Of a DNA stretch of 64,000 nt, positions 54,848 through 63,377 are shown piece by piece. This stretch comes from an uncultured Pelagibacteraceae bacterium (GTDB lineage: Bacteria; Pseudomonadota; Alphaproteobacteria; Pelagibacterales; Pelagibacteraceae). The DNA lies in contig CACCYQ010000001.1 in the NCBI GenBank assembly GCA_902550285.1, forward strand, positions 1 through 64,000. The letters are read 5' to 3'. A model generated the notes under the pieces. That model worked only from the letters and a program-made list of their open reading frames with translations, made no database searches and had not been told where the DNA came from. Made by a program: the position numbers and the translations under genes. Numbering within the stretch: the first letter of the stretch is position 1; every line of letters begins with the position of its first letter.

Positions 54848-55419
54848 TGATTAAAGCAATTTTTCTTGCTGCAGGCCAATCAAAGAGAATTAAATACGAA
54901 AATAAACTAGTTAAGAGATATAAAAACACACCTTTAATTAATCATTCATTAAAAGTATTACACAAAACTAAAGTAAATAAAGTTATCATAGTTCTTGGTC
55001 ATCAACGCAAAGAAGTCAAAAAAATAATTTTGAAGAATAAAAAAAATATTTTTATCTATAATAAAGATTATAAAAAAGGCATTGCATCTTCAATAAAAGT
55101 TGGATTAAAAAAAGTAGCAAGAAATGATAAAGGATTTATTGTTGTTCAGTCAGATATGCCATTTATCAAAAAATCAGATATCAATAAAATTTACAATTCA
55201 ATTAAATTAAAAAAGTTTTTAGTTCATGTTTTAAAGTTTAAAAATAAGATAGGCAATCCAATAGGTTTTGACATCTCATTAACTAAAAGATTTAAAAAAA
55301 TAAAAGGTGAATACGGTGCAAAATTTATGGTGAAAAGATTAAAAAATAAGACAAACTTTATCAAAGTGAATTCAAGTAAAGTTTTTAAAGATTTTGATTT
55401 AAAAAAAGATTTTAATTAG
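54847..55419 (+). CDS. mocA: Molybdenum cofactor cytidylyltransferase-like protein
   Basis: MocA adds CMP to the molybdopterin cofactor, as form II hydroxylases need. The 190-residue protein starts with LAAGQSKRIKYENKLVKRYKNTPLI in place of the usual LAAGxSxRMGxxK. Next come VVQSDMPFI with the metal Asp and IGNPIGFD. The binding loop departs from consensus (no Met-Gly), and the chain is Lys-rich. It converges with moaE, overlapping by eight bases. Confidence 0.8.
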   Translation: MIKAIFLAAGQSKRIKYENKLVKRYKNTPLINHSLKVLHKTKVNKVIIVLGHQRKEVKKIILKNKKNIFIYNKDYKKGIASSIKVGLKKVARNDKGFIVVQSDMPFIKKSDINKIYNSIKLKKFLVHVLKFKNKIGNPIGFDISLTKRFKKIKGEYGAKFMVKRLKNKTNFIKVNSSKVFKDFDLKKDFN

Positions 55420-55858
55420 CTTGAATAGGATTTCCTTTTAACCATTCACTTTCATTATTTTCATAGTGTTCTTTTTTCCAAATTGGAGATCTTTTTTTAA
55501 TTTCTTCAATGATGTATCTTGATAAATCGTATGCCTCAGATCTATGGGGACAAGCTACTGCAATAATAATGCTAATTTCACCAAGTCCAACATAACCTTT
55601 AACATGTTCAATAAATACAGATTTATCTTTAATATTCAGTTTTTTATCGGCTTCATTATAAATTTCTTTAAAACTTTTAATTACTAATTCGTCGTGACTG
55701 TCATAAGTAATTCCAGTAACTTTTTTATTTTCACTATTTTCTCTTACAGTTCCGTAAAATACTATTGAAGCACCAAATTTTGATGAAGCAATAAACTCTT
55801 CAGCATTTTCTGGTTTAATTTTTTCTTTTGAAAGATCAATTATTTTTGCATGAAGCAT
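55412..55858 (-). CDS. moaE: Molybdopterin synthase large subunit
   Basis: MoaE holds the active site that adds two sulfurs to precursor Z. The 148-residue protein has FYGTVREN near residue 34, AVACPHRSEAYDLSRYIIEEIKKRSPIWKKE near 104-134, with the catalytic Lys. Its ATG overlaps the moaD stop by one base (TAATG). Confidence 0.92.
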   Translation of the reverse strand: MLHAKIIDLSKEKIKPENAEEFIASSKFGASIVFYGTVRENSENKKVTGITYDSHDELVIKSFKEIYNEADKKLNIKDKSVFIEHVKGYVGLGEISIIIAVACPHRSEAYDLSRYIIEEIKKRSPIWKKEHYENNESEWLKGNPIQAN

Positions 55859-56127
55859 TAACCACCTCCTATGGGAGGAATAATTCCAATTTTTTGATCT
55901 TTAGTAATTTGATAACTGTCAGAAATAATATTGTTATCTTCAGAACAAAATGCAGATGTTTCAATTATTTTTTTATAATTTTTGTTTCCTTTAAATTTTT
56001 CATCTACATAGTGAATTATTTTTTTTCTTAGGTCTTTAATAGAAATGTTTTCTTTAATATTAAGTTCTAAAAATTCTTTATTACTTAAATCTCTACTTGC
56101 ACCAAATAGTTCAAGTTTTATTTTCAT
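55858..56127 (-). CDS. moaD: Molybdopterin synthase sulfur carrier subunit
   Basis: The 89-residue ubiquitin-fold protein ends IPPIGGG, so it has the C-terminal Gly-Gly that carries sulfur, with one extra Gly as the family sometimes shows. LFGASRDL and IIPPIGGG are the recognisable parts. It starts directly after moaC. Confidence 0.88.
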   Translation of the reverse strand: MKIKLELFGASRDLSNKEFLELNIKENISIKDLRKKIIHYVDEKFKGNKNYKKIIETSAFCSEDNNIISDSYQITKDQKIGIIPPIGGG

Positions 56128-56673
56128 TTAAAAAATATTTTCTAGAAATTTAGGTAAGCCATCTGGATTAGTCCACAAACCACTTTTTCCACCTTCCTTT
56201 ATTAACAATTTTACATTATCAATTTTTAGATGTGGATTAACAATTTTACTTAAATCATAAATAGTTATTAGCGCTGCATTAACACCCATGATTGCTTCCA
56301 TTTCAACACCTGTTTTTGCAACAGCAGATACCACACAAAAAACTTCCAGAGAGTTATCTATTTCATTCATAACAATTTTTGTTGCTGTATGGTCAATAGG
56401 TAGAGGGTGGCACAAAGGTATTAATTCACTAGTTTTTTTAACACCCAAAACAGCCGACACTTCTGCTAGACTTATAGGGTCTCCCTTAGGCATTTTTTTA
56501 TTTTTTATTAAATCAAAAACTTCTTTACCAATATAAATTTTTCCTGAGGCAAGCGCTCTTCTGAATGTTTCTTTTTTTGAAGAAACATCAACCATATTAA
56601 ATGAATTTTTTTTAAAAATTTCTTTTGCCCAATCTTTTAACTCATCTTGGTTTACTAATTTTAATTTAGTCAA
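56128..56673 (-). CDS. moaC: Cyclic pyranopterin monophosphate synthase
   Basis: MoaC closes the cyclic phosphate of precursor Z. The 181-residue protein has MVDVSSKKETFRRALASG, LIPLCHPLPIDH and GVEMEAIMGVNAALITIYD. It is about 20 residues longer than usual at the N-terminus. It abuts moaA and moaD without gaps. Confidence 0.93.
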   Translation of the reverse strand: MTKLKLVNQDELKDWAKEIFKKNSFNMVDVSSKKETFRRALASGKIYIGKEVFDLIKNKKMPKGDPISLAEVSAVLGVKKTSELIPLCHPLPIDHTATKIVMNEIDNSLEVFCVVSAVAKTGVEMEAIMGVNAALITIYDLSKIVNPHLKIDNVKLLIKEGGKSGLWTNPDGLPKFLENIF

Positions 56674-57666
56674 TTATCCTCCAGTTTTAGATAAATTTTT
56701 AGTTGAACCCGTTTCTCCAAGTTCTAAATAATGAGACTCTTTTTTAAATTGCATTTGCTTTAGTATTAGATCTTTTAACTCACTAAGTTGATCATCTTTT
56801 TGTAACAAATGTCTTACACTAATTCCAGTATTCCCGAATAAACAGAGTCTTAAATCTCCCCTAGATGTAATTCTTAAACGATTACAAGTTCTACAAAAAT
56901 CTTTTGAATAAGGAGCAATAATTCCAAACTTGCCCTTAAATTCAGGATTTATATAATTTAAAGAAGGACCCGCATCCTTTCCTAGTGTTTGAAATATCCA
57001 TTTATTTTCATTTAAATAATTCTTAAATATCTTAGATGAAACATGATATTTTTTAAAATAGTCTAAATTATCACCCGTTTGCATTAACTCTATATATCTA
57101 AAATCAACTTTATTAGTTCGAATAAAATCTGACCATTTAGCAAAATCTTTTTCTGATGAATTAATTTTATTTAATAGAACAGCATTAATTTTAATGTTCT
57201 CAAATCCTAAATCTTGTAAATTTTTTATTCCTTGTAAAATTTCTGGCAATCTATCATGACCGGTAATATTTTTAAAAGTTTCACGGTCGAGACTATCTAT
57301 GCTTATATTAATTCCATTTAAACCACCATCAACTAATAACTTTGCTTTTTTATCCAGATGATAGCCATTTGTAGTAATTACAACTTTTTCAATTCCAGAT
57401 TCAAATTTTAAGACTTTAATGATTTCAAAAAAATCCTTTCTTACTGTTGGTTCTCCCCCAGTAATTCTAATTTTGCTAACTCCTAATTCAGAAAAACATT
57501 TTGCAAGACGTTTTATTTCATCGAGGTGAAGAAATTTTCTATTATCACTTTTATCTACCTGATAACCGTTTGGTAAACAATAACCACATTTAAAATTACA
57601 AACATCTGTAATTGACATTCTTATGTAAGGAAATGTTCTACCAAAACTATCTCTAAGAATTTTCAT
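56674..57666 (-). CDS. moaA: GTP 3',8-cyclase
   Basis: MoaA is the radical SAM enzyme that starts molybdopterin synthesis. Cys23, Cys27 and Cys30 (CNFKCGYC) bind the SAM cluster and CRTCNRL with a later Cys binds the second cluster. The 330-residue chain ends in Gly-Gly, which the enzyme needs. It leads moaA-moaC-moaD-moaE; moeA and mogA are not in the window. Confidence 0.95.
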   Translation of the reverse strand: MKILRDSFGRTFPYIRMSITDVCNFKCGYCLPNGYQVDKSDNRKFLHLDEIKRLAKCFSELGVSKIRITGGEPTVRKDFFEIIKVLKFESGIEKVVITTNGYHLDKKAKLLVDGGLNGINISIDSLDRETFKNITGHDRLPEILQGIKNLQDLGFENIKINAVLLNKINSSEKDFAKWSDFIRTNKVDFRYIELMQTGDNLDYFKKYHVSSKIFKNYLNENKWIFQTLGKDAGPSLNYINPEFKGKFGIIAPYSKDFCRTCNRLRITSRGDLRLCLFGNTGISVRHLLQKDDQLSELKDLILKQMQFKKESHYLELGETGSTKNLSKTGG

Positions 57667-57710
57667 TTAATTTTTTATAAAATAAGTTAACATATATAAT
57701 CAAATATATC

Positions 57711-58547
57711 ATGAGCAAAATCCTTACCAATGATGAGATAAATCAGTTCAAAAAAGATGGAGCTGTATTTTTAAAAGGAAAATTTGATATTAGTTGGATA
57801 AAAAAACTTCAAACTGGAATAGAAAAAGATATAAAAAACCCAAGTCCTAGATTTAAATCTCATACTATAGAAAAAGGTGTTCCTGCTTATTTAGAAGACT
57901 ATTGGACTTGGCACTTGGTACCAGAATTTGAAGATTTTGTATTCAACTCTCCTTACGCACAAATAGCATCTGAATTGATGTCTGCAAAAAAAATTAATCT
58001 TGTTATGGATAATTGGTTTTTAAGAGAAAGTGGATCTAAATCTAAAACACCTTTTCACCATGATGTAAGTTATTTTGATATGGAGGGTACAATGTGTGTA
58101 CTTTGGTTACCACTTCAACCAAGCAAAAAAGATGAAGGTGTTGCTTGGGTAAAAGGATCGCATTTATGGAATAAACTTTTTTTAAGAGTATTGTTTAAAG
58201 ATGGACATAAAATTGAAGGGAAAGAATGTATTATCGATGGAAAAAAATATGAACTTCCACCAGATATTCTAGGAAATAAAGATAAATATGAATTTTTAAA
58301 TTGGGATTGTGAATTAGGAGATTGTGTAATTTTTGATATGAGAACACTCCATGGAGCTCTTAGTACAAATATTCCAGACAAAAAATTAAGTCGTTATACT
58401 TTAAGAGTAGCAAAAGAAGATGCAAAAATAAGTTATATTGGAGATTGGACCAGTTATAATTACAGAAAAGCTATGCAAGATGCTGGGTACAAAAACGGGG
58501 ATTCTTTAGGTGGAAAAATGTTTCCAACTTTGTTTGAAGCCATCTAA
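57711..58547 (+). CDS. Phytanoyl-CoA dioxygenase (PhyH)-family oxygenase
   Basis: PhyH enzymes hydroxylate small molecules with 2-oxoglutarate, Fe(II) and oxygen. The 278-residue protein has His116 and Asp118 (PFHHDVSYF), distal His214 (TLHGAL) and Arg228 or Arg232 to bind 2-oxoglutarate. The substrate is unknown. PhnY, which hydroxylates 2-aminoethylphosphonate before PhnZ acts, belongs to this family, and a PhnZ-like gene lies 4.3 kb away; this link is speculative. A hairpin overlaps its stop. Confidence 0.85.
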   Translation: MSKILTNDEINQFKKDGAVFLKGKFDISWIKKLQTGIEKDIKNPSPRFKSHTIEKGVPAYLEDYWTWHLVPEFEDFVFNSPYAQIASELMSAKKINLVMDNWFLRESGSKSKTPFHHDVSYFDMEGTMCVLWLPLQPSKKDEGVAWVKGSHLWNKLFLRVLFKDGHKIEGKECIIDGKKYELPPDILGNKDKYEFLNWDCELGDCVIFDMRTLHGALSTNIPDKKLSRYTLRVAKEDAKISYIGDWTSYNYRKAMQDAGYKNGDSLGGKMFPTLFEAI

Positions 58548-58573
58548 CTTCCAGTTAAAAAAAACTGGAAGTT
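58546..58573. terminator. Hairpin shared by converging genes
   Basis: AACTTCCAGTT at 58546-58556 pairs perfectly with AACTGGAAGTT at 58563-58573 around six A. It lies between the converging PhyH and GYD genes and may end both transcripts. The U run after it is short in both directions. Confidence 0.65.
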
Positions 58574-58585
58574 AAAAATTTATTT

Positions 58586-58909
58586 TTATTTACCTGGTTC
58601 TTTATATCCAGAAGCCATTTTCTGAGCAGTCTCAGCAATTTTATTAAGATCTACATCTTCTAAAATTGTAAAATCTGAAACAGCTCCACTTCCTACTGCT
58701 GTCATTGCAGCAGCAGCACATTGTTCAAAAGTACCTTCTATCTCTGCCATAAAATCATACTTACCTCTTAGTCCGGCATAACGAGTCACTTTTGCTCCAA
58801 CTGAAGCAGCTAGCGCAGATGTAGCAGCTTTTCTATCTGTACTTGGGTTACTAACAAATCCAGCTAGACCTTTTGCTGTATAACATCCTAAAGTTATAAA
58901 TTTAGCCAT
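58586..58909 (-). CDS. GYD-domain protein
   Basis: The 107-residue protein is one GYD domain (named for a conserved Gly-Tyr-Asp), a ferredoxin-like fold; here the motif region reads GLRGKYDFMAEIEG. Function unknown. It has the strongest ribosome site on this strand (AGGAGGT at 58914-58920), so it may be abundant. Confidence 0.8.
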   Translation of the reverse strand: MAKFITLGCYTAKGLAGFVSNPSTDRKAATSALAASVGAKVTRYAGLRGKYDFMAEIEGTFEQCAAAAMTAVGSGAVSDFTILEDVDLNKIAETAQKMASGYKEPGK

Positions 58910-58953
58910 ATCAACCTCCTTTCAAAATATTAAATTATCATTATTACAGAAAT

Positions 58954-58959
58954 ATTATA
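58954..58959 (-). promoter_or_regulatory. -10 box of the GYD gene
   Basis: TATAAT on the minus strand, 45 bases before the ATG. The matching -35 region (TATGCA at 17 bases) is poor. Confidence 0.35.
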
Positions 58960-59019
58960 ACTAGTAATGATTAAATTGCATAGTAGACACAACCTAAAGT
59001 AATGTTAAATTAGATAACT

Positions 59020-60462
59020 ATGTACGAAAAATTTGGACAATTTATTGATGGTAAATGGCTAGAGTCATCTGACAAAGGAACTTACGAAGTAATTAATCCT
59101 GCTACAGAAGAAGTTATAGGAAATGCATCAAAAGCAACACCGAAAGATGTAGAGAGAGCATTAAAATCTGCAGAAAAAGGTTTATTAGTTTGGAAAAAAA
59201 CAGCGCCATGGCAAAGATCATATATTTTAAGAAAGATCGCTGACAAAATGAGAGAGAAACAAGATGTGTTGGCAAAATGGATGACATTAGAAGTTGGTAA
59301 ACCTTTTGCAGAAGCCAAAGGTGAAGTTGGTGGAGCAGCAGATATATTTGAATGGAATGCAGAGGAAACAAAAAGAATTTATGGTCAGACTGTCGAAAGT
59401 AGATTTCCAGATACAAGGGTTCATGTTTATTATCAACCAGTTGGCGTTGTCGCTGCATTATCTCCATGGAACTTTCCATTAGTTTTATCTTCTAGAAAAA
59501 TCTCAACTGCACTTGCTGCAGGATGTTCAGTTATAATTAAACCAGACGTAATAACTCCTGGAACTGTTATGGAATTAGTTGACATATGTAGAGAATGTGG
59601 CGTACCACCAGGCGTGGTTAATTTATTATCAGGCGACCCACCAAGCATTGCTTCACAACTAATTGCCTCAGATATAGTAAAAAAAATTTCTATTACTGGT
59701 TCATCAAGAGTTGGAAAATTAATTCTAAAGCAGGCTGCAGATAAAGTTCAAAGAGTAACCATGGAATTAAGTGGTCATTCACCATTTATAGTATTTGATG
59801 ATGCTGACATTAAAAAGGCAGCTGATATGGCGATAGCTTCTAAGTTTAGAAACAATGGACAAGTTTGTATTTCTCCTAATAGGTTTTATATCCAAGAAAA
59901 TAAAAAAGATGAATTTGTAAATTTGTTTGTTGAAAAAGCAAAAAAATTGAAAATTGGAAATGGAATGGATCCAGATGTTCAATTGGGACCAATAACTACA
60001 AAAAAAAGATTAAATGAAATAGAACAATTGGTTGAAACTACAAAAAAAGAAGGTGCAAAAGTATTATTAGGTGGAAAAAGACCTTCTGGGTTTAACAAAG
60101 GCTATTATTATGAACCCACAATATTTGATGATGTAAAAGATGATTTTACTATAATGAAAATTGAACCATTTGGTCCATTAGTTCCAATGTTATCTTTTAA
60201 AACATTTGATGAAGTAGTTGAAAGAGCCAACAAACATGAATTGGGACTTGCAAGTTATATATGTACGAATTCAATGGAAAAAGCTCATAGAGCATCTGAA
60301 TTAATGGAAACAGGTACTGTTGCAGTAAATACTCCTGTTGTAGCTATAGCCGAAGCTCCTTTTGGAGGAATTAAACAAGCAGGATATGGAAGAGAAGGTG
60401 GTTCTATGGCTATTAAAGATTACTTAAATGTAAAATATACTCATCTTGGTTTAAAAGGTTAA
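59020..60462 (+). CDS. NAD(P)-dependent aldehyde dehydrogenase
   Basis: The 480-residue enzyme oxidises an aldehyde to an acid. The catalytic Cys283 lies in NNGQVCISPNRFY and the general base Glu249 in MELSGHSP; SPWNFPLV is at 148-155. It resembles succinate-semialdehyde, lactaldehyde and glycolaldehyde dehydrogenases. It leads an operon with an HpcH aldolase (gap 5), whose aldehyde product it could oxidise. Confidence 0.88.
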   Translation: MYEKFGQFIDGKWLESSDKGTYEVINPATEEVIGNASKATPKDVERALKSAEKGLLVWKKTAPWQRSYILRKIADKMREKQDVLAKWMTLEVGKPFAEAKGEVGGAADIFEWNAEETKRIYGQTVESRFPDTRVHVYYQPVGVVAALSPWNFPLVLSSRKISTALAAGCSVIIKPDVITPGTVMELVDICRECGVPPGVVNLLSGDPPSIASQLIASDIVKKISITGSSRVGKLILKQAADKVQRVTMELSGHSPFIVFDDADIKKAADMAIASKFRNNGQVCISPNRFYIQENKKDEFVNLFVEKAKKLKIGNGMDPDVQLGPITTKKRLNEIEQLVETTKKEGAKVLLGGKRPSGFNKGYYYEPTIFDDVKDDFTIMKIEPFGPLVPMLSFKTFDEVVERANKHELGLASYICTNSMEKAHRASELMETGTVAVNTPVVAIAEAPFGGIKQAGYGREGGSMAIKDYLNVKYTHLGLKG

Positions 60463-60467
60463 TTGAA

Positions 60468-61238
60468 TTGAGAAAAAACAAACTTAAAAAAATTTTTAAA
60501 GAAGGAAAAGCAGCTATCAACGGATGGATAGAAATTCCAAGTTCATACTCTGCAGAAACTATGGCCCATCAAGGTTGGGACTCCTTAACAATAGACATGC
60601 AACATGGAGCAATTAGTCAGTCCGATGTTTTACAAATCTTTCAAGCCATCTCAACAACAGATGTTGTCCCAATGGCTAGATTAAATTGGAATGAACCAGG
60701 ACAAATAATGAAGGTGCTTGATTATGGAGCTTACGGAATAATTTGTCCAATGGTAAGTAATAGAGAACAAGCAGAAAAATTTGTTCAAGCATGTTTATAT
60801 CCACCAAAAGGATATAGAAGTTTTGGTCCAACAAGAGGTTTTATGTATGGAGGAAGTGATTATGTAGATCATGCGAATGATGAAATTTTAAAAATAGCAA
60901 TGATTGAAACAAAGCAAGCTTTACAAGAATTAGATAAAATAATGAGCACCAAAGGAATTGATGGAGTTTATATTGGACCAGCAGATTTAAGTCTAGCAAT
61001 AGGTGAAAAGCCAGGATTTGATAAACCAGAAGGACACCCAACATATGAACAAATACTAAATATATTGAGTCACGCAAAAAAACATAATTTAATTGCTGGA
61101 ATACATAATGCCACTCCAGAATATGCAAAAAAAATGATTGATTTAGGATTTCAAATTGTAACAGTTGGAAGTGATAAAATATTTATGAATGACTGTGGAA
61201 AATCAATCGTATCAAAACTAAAAAATTACAGTAAATGA
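60468..61238 (+). CDS. HpcH/HpaI-family class II aldolase
   Basis: These enzymes split 2-keto-3-deoxy acids into pyruvate and an aldehyde. The 256-residue protein has a TTG start at 60468; the next Met is too far in (residue 32). GWDSLTIDMQHGAISQSD near 36-53 has the catalytic His, MVSNREQAEKFVQACLYPPKGYRSFGPTRG the substrate loop, and YIGPADLSLAIG the metal-side block. It overlaps the FAH-family gene by four bases. Confidence 0.85.
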   Translation: MRKNKLKKIFKEGKAAINGWIEIPSSYSAETMAHQGWDSLTIDMQHGAISQSDVLQIFQAISTTDVVPMARLNWNEPGQIMKVLDYGAYGIICPMVSNREQAEKFVQACLYPPKGYRSFGPTRGFMYGGSDYVDHANDEILKIAMIETKQALQELDKIMSTKGIDGVYIGPADLSLAIGEKPGFDKPEGHPTYEQILNILSHAKKHNLIAGIHNATPEYAKKMIDLGFQIVTVGSDKIFMNDCGKSIVSKLKNYSK

Positions 61239-62077
61239 AATTATTAAGAGTTGGAGATAAGGGAAAAGAAATACCAGCGATAGTAGATAATGAAAATAAT
61301 TATAGAGATTTATCTTCTTTAGTTGATGATTTAAAACCTAGCACGTTAAATTTTGAAATTCTTAAAAAAATTAAAGACTCAGATATATCAAAACTTCCAA
61401 TTGTTTCTAAAGATCAAAGACTAGGATCATGTGTAAATAAACCAGGAAAATTTATAGCCATAGGTTTAAATTATTCAGATCATGCAAAAGAAACAGGAGC
61501 CAAAACACCAACTGAACCAATAGTTTTTATGAAGGCATCAAGTTCTATTTGTGGACCAAACGATGAAATAGAAATTCCAAAAGGATCTAATAAATTAGAT
61601 TGGGAAGTAGAGTTAGCTTTTGTTGTTGGCAAAGACACAAAAAATATTTCAGAAAAAGATGCACCAGATCATATTCTGGGTTACTGCATTGTAAATGACG
61701 TAAGTGAAAGAGAATGGCAAATAGAAAAATTAGGACAATGGGTTAAAGGAAAATCAGGTGATACATTTGGACCAACAGGACCTTATTTAGTAACCAAAGA
61801 AGCAATTGATGATATTAATAATTTAAATTTAACTACTGAAGTAAATGGAAAAAAAATGCAGTCAGGAAATACAAAAAATATGATATTTAATACAAATTTT
61901 ATACTTTCTTATCTAAGTAAGTTTATGTCATTACAGCCCGGAGACTTGATAACCACAGGAACACCAGCAGGAGTAGGAATGGGAATGAACCCACAAGTAT
62001 TTTTAAAGCCAGGCGACAATATTAAAATAGCAATTGATAATTTAGGAACTCAAACTTCGAAAATTGTTTCAAAGTAA
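61235..62077 (+). CDS. Fumarylacetoacetate hydrolase-family protein
   Basis: The 280-residue protein has AIGLNYSDHAKETGAKTPTEP, LDWEVELAFVVGK with metal-binding Glu, CIVNDVSEREWQ and GDLITTGTPAGVGM. This family cleaves or decarboxylates acylpyruvate-type acids. With the aldolase and dehydrogenase it would form a sugar-acid or hydroxyacid pathway. The exact reaction is not predictable. Confidence 0.85.
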   Translation: MKLLRVGDKGKEIPAIVDNENNYRDLSSLVDDLKPSTLNFEILKKIKDSDISKLPIVSKDQRLGSCVNKPGKFIAIGLNYSDHAKETGAKTPTEPIVFMKASSSICGPNDEIEIPKGSNKLDWEVELAFVVGKDTKNISEKDAPDHILGYCIVNDVSEREWQIEKLGQWVKGKSGDTFGPTGPYLVTKEAIDDINNLNLTTEVNGKKMQSGNTKNMIFNTNFILSYLSKFMSLQPGDLITTGTPAGVGMGMNPQVFLKPGDNIKIAIDNLGTQTSKIVSK

Positions 62078-62080
62078 TAT

Positions 62081-62785
62081 ATGACAGAATTAATTATTGC
62101 ATTTGGAGCAGGACTAATAAGTTTTTTATCTCCGTGTGTTTTACCATTAATCCCTGGTTATATTGCATTTATATCAGGAAGTACTTTTAATGAACTTTTA
62201 GAAAAAAAAATTAGTTTAACACCGATTATTTACTTCACGTTAGGATTTTCAATAATATTTATAATTTTTGGAATGGCGGCAACATTTATAGGACAATTGT
62301 TGTTAAAAAATTCTAATGAGCTTAGAATCATTGCTGGACTTATAATAATTATTTTTTCTTTACAAGTAATCGGAATTTTAAAATTAAATTTTTTAAACTT
62401 TGAAAAAAAATTTCATTCAAATAATAACAAAGGTTTATTTGCTCCTTTAATATTGGGAATGGCATTTGCTTTTGGGTGGACGCCATGCATAGGACCTATA
62501 CTAGGTTCAATTTTGATTTTAGCTTCTACAGAAGAAAGTATTAATAAAGGAATATTACTTTTATCATTCTACTCTTTGGGTCTTGCTATACCTTTTATTT
62601 TATCTGGTTATCTATTTCAGAAATTCATAACTGTTTCTAAAAATTTAAAAAAAAGAATGAATTTAATCACAAAGTTAGGTGGGAGTTTACTATTAATTAC
62701 AGGTATTTTAATAATCACAAATCAACTTCAAGCTTTAGGTTTTTATCTATTAGAATATTTGCCTTTCTTAGCTAAATTTGGATAA
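62081..62785 (+). CDS. ccdA: Cytochrome c biogenesis protein CcdA
   Basis: CcdA moves electrons across the inner membrane to keep periplasmic thiols reduced. The 234-residue protein has six membrane helices and the two conserved Cys in SFLSPCVLPLIPGY (Cys19) and GWTPCIGPILG. It starts 3 bases after the FAH-family gene but is probably unrelated in function. Confidence 0.92.
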   Translation: MTELIIAFGAGLISFLSPCVLPLIPGYIAFISGSTFNELLEKKISLTPIIYFTLGFSIIFIIFGMAATFIGQLLLKNSNELRIIAGLIIIIFSLQVIGILKLNFLNFEKKFHSNNNKGLFAPLILGMAFAFGWTPCIGPILGSILILASTEESINKGILLLSFYSLGLAIPFILSGYLFQKFITVSKNLKKRMNLITKLGGSLLLITGILIITNQLQALGFYLLEYLPFLAKFG

Positions 62786-62837
62786 TTTTTTTTTCAATCT
62801 TATTTTTAATATTGTATAAAGGTTACAATAGCTATTT

Positions 62838-63377
62838 ATGAATATAGTTAACGAAATAATTGAAAATTTTAAAACCAATAAAGAACTTTACATTGGTGAG
62901 AAAGTTACAATTTCTGAACATATGATACAGACAGCAATGCTTGCGGAAAAAAATAATTCTTCTAAATCACTAGTTTGCGCATGTTTACTACATGACTATG
63001 GACATTTTATTGTTAAAGATCCAGATTTATTAGTTTCAAAATCATTAGACGGAAAACATGAGGATTTAGGATATGAATTTTTAAAAAAATACTTTGTATC
63101 AGATGTTATTGAGCCAATTAAATTACATGTAGATGCCAAGAGATATTTGTGCCGAAATAAATCTTACTATGAACATCTTTCTCAAGCCTCTAAAGTTAGC
63201 TTAGATCTTCAAGGAGGCTTCATGACTGATGATGAAGCTAAAAAATTTTCATTGTTAAAATATTTTGAAGAGGCAGTAAAAGTTCGCAAGTATGATGATG
63301 ATGGAAAAATTCCAGATATTAAAATTAAAAAAATTGATGATTATCAAGAATTAATATCTTCTCAGTTAATTAAGTAA
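62838..63377 (+). CDS. HD-domain diiron oxygenase of the PhnZ/TmpB type
   Basis: PhnZ cleaves 1-hydroxy-2-aminoethylphosphonate to glycine and phosphate; TmpB does the same for the trimethylammonium analogue, giving glycine betaine. This 179-residue protein has PhnZ-like features: Tyr18 and Glu21 (YIGE) which gate the iron, His28, LHDYGH at 51-56, HED at 74-76, HVDAKRYL at 97-104 and LSQASKVSLDLQGG. The last two are hallmarks of this branch and absent from ordinary HD phosphatases. Which phosphonate it takes is open; a betaine link would fit the window. No phosphonate transporter is seen. Confidence 0.78.
   Translation: MNIVNEIIENFKTNKELYIGEKVTISEHMIQTAMLAEKNNSSKSLVCACLLHDYGHFIVKDPDLLVSKSLDGKHEDLGYEFLKKYFVSDVIEPIKLHVDAKRYLCRNKSYYEHLSQASKVSLDLQGGFMTDDEAKKFSLLKYFEEAVKVRKYDDDGKIPDIKIKKIDDYQELISSQLIK

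Noticed and set aside
57711-58547. PhnY partner of the PhnZ-like protein
   Set aside because: It belongs to the right superfamily but is 4.3 kb away, separately transcribed, and I cannot match specific PhnY blocks.
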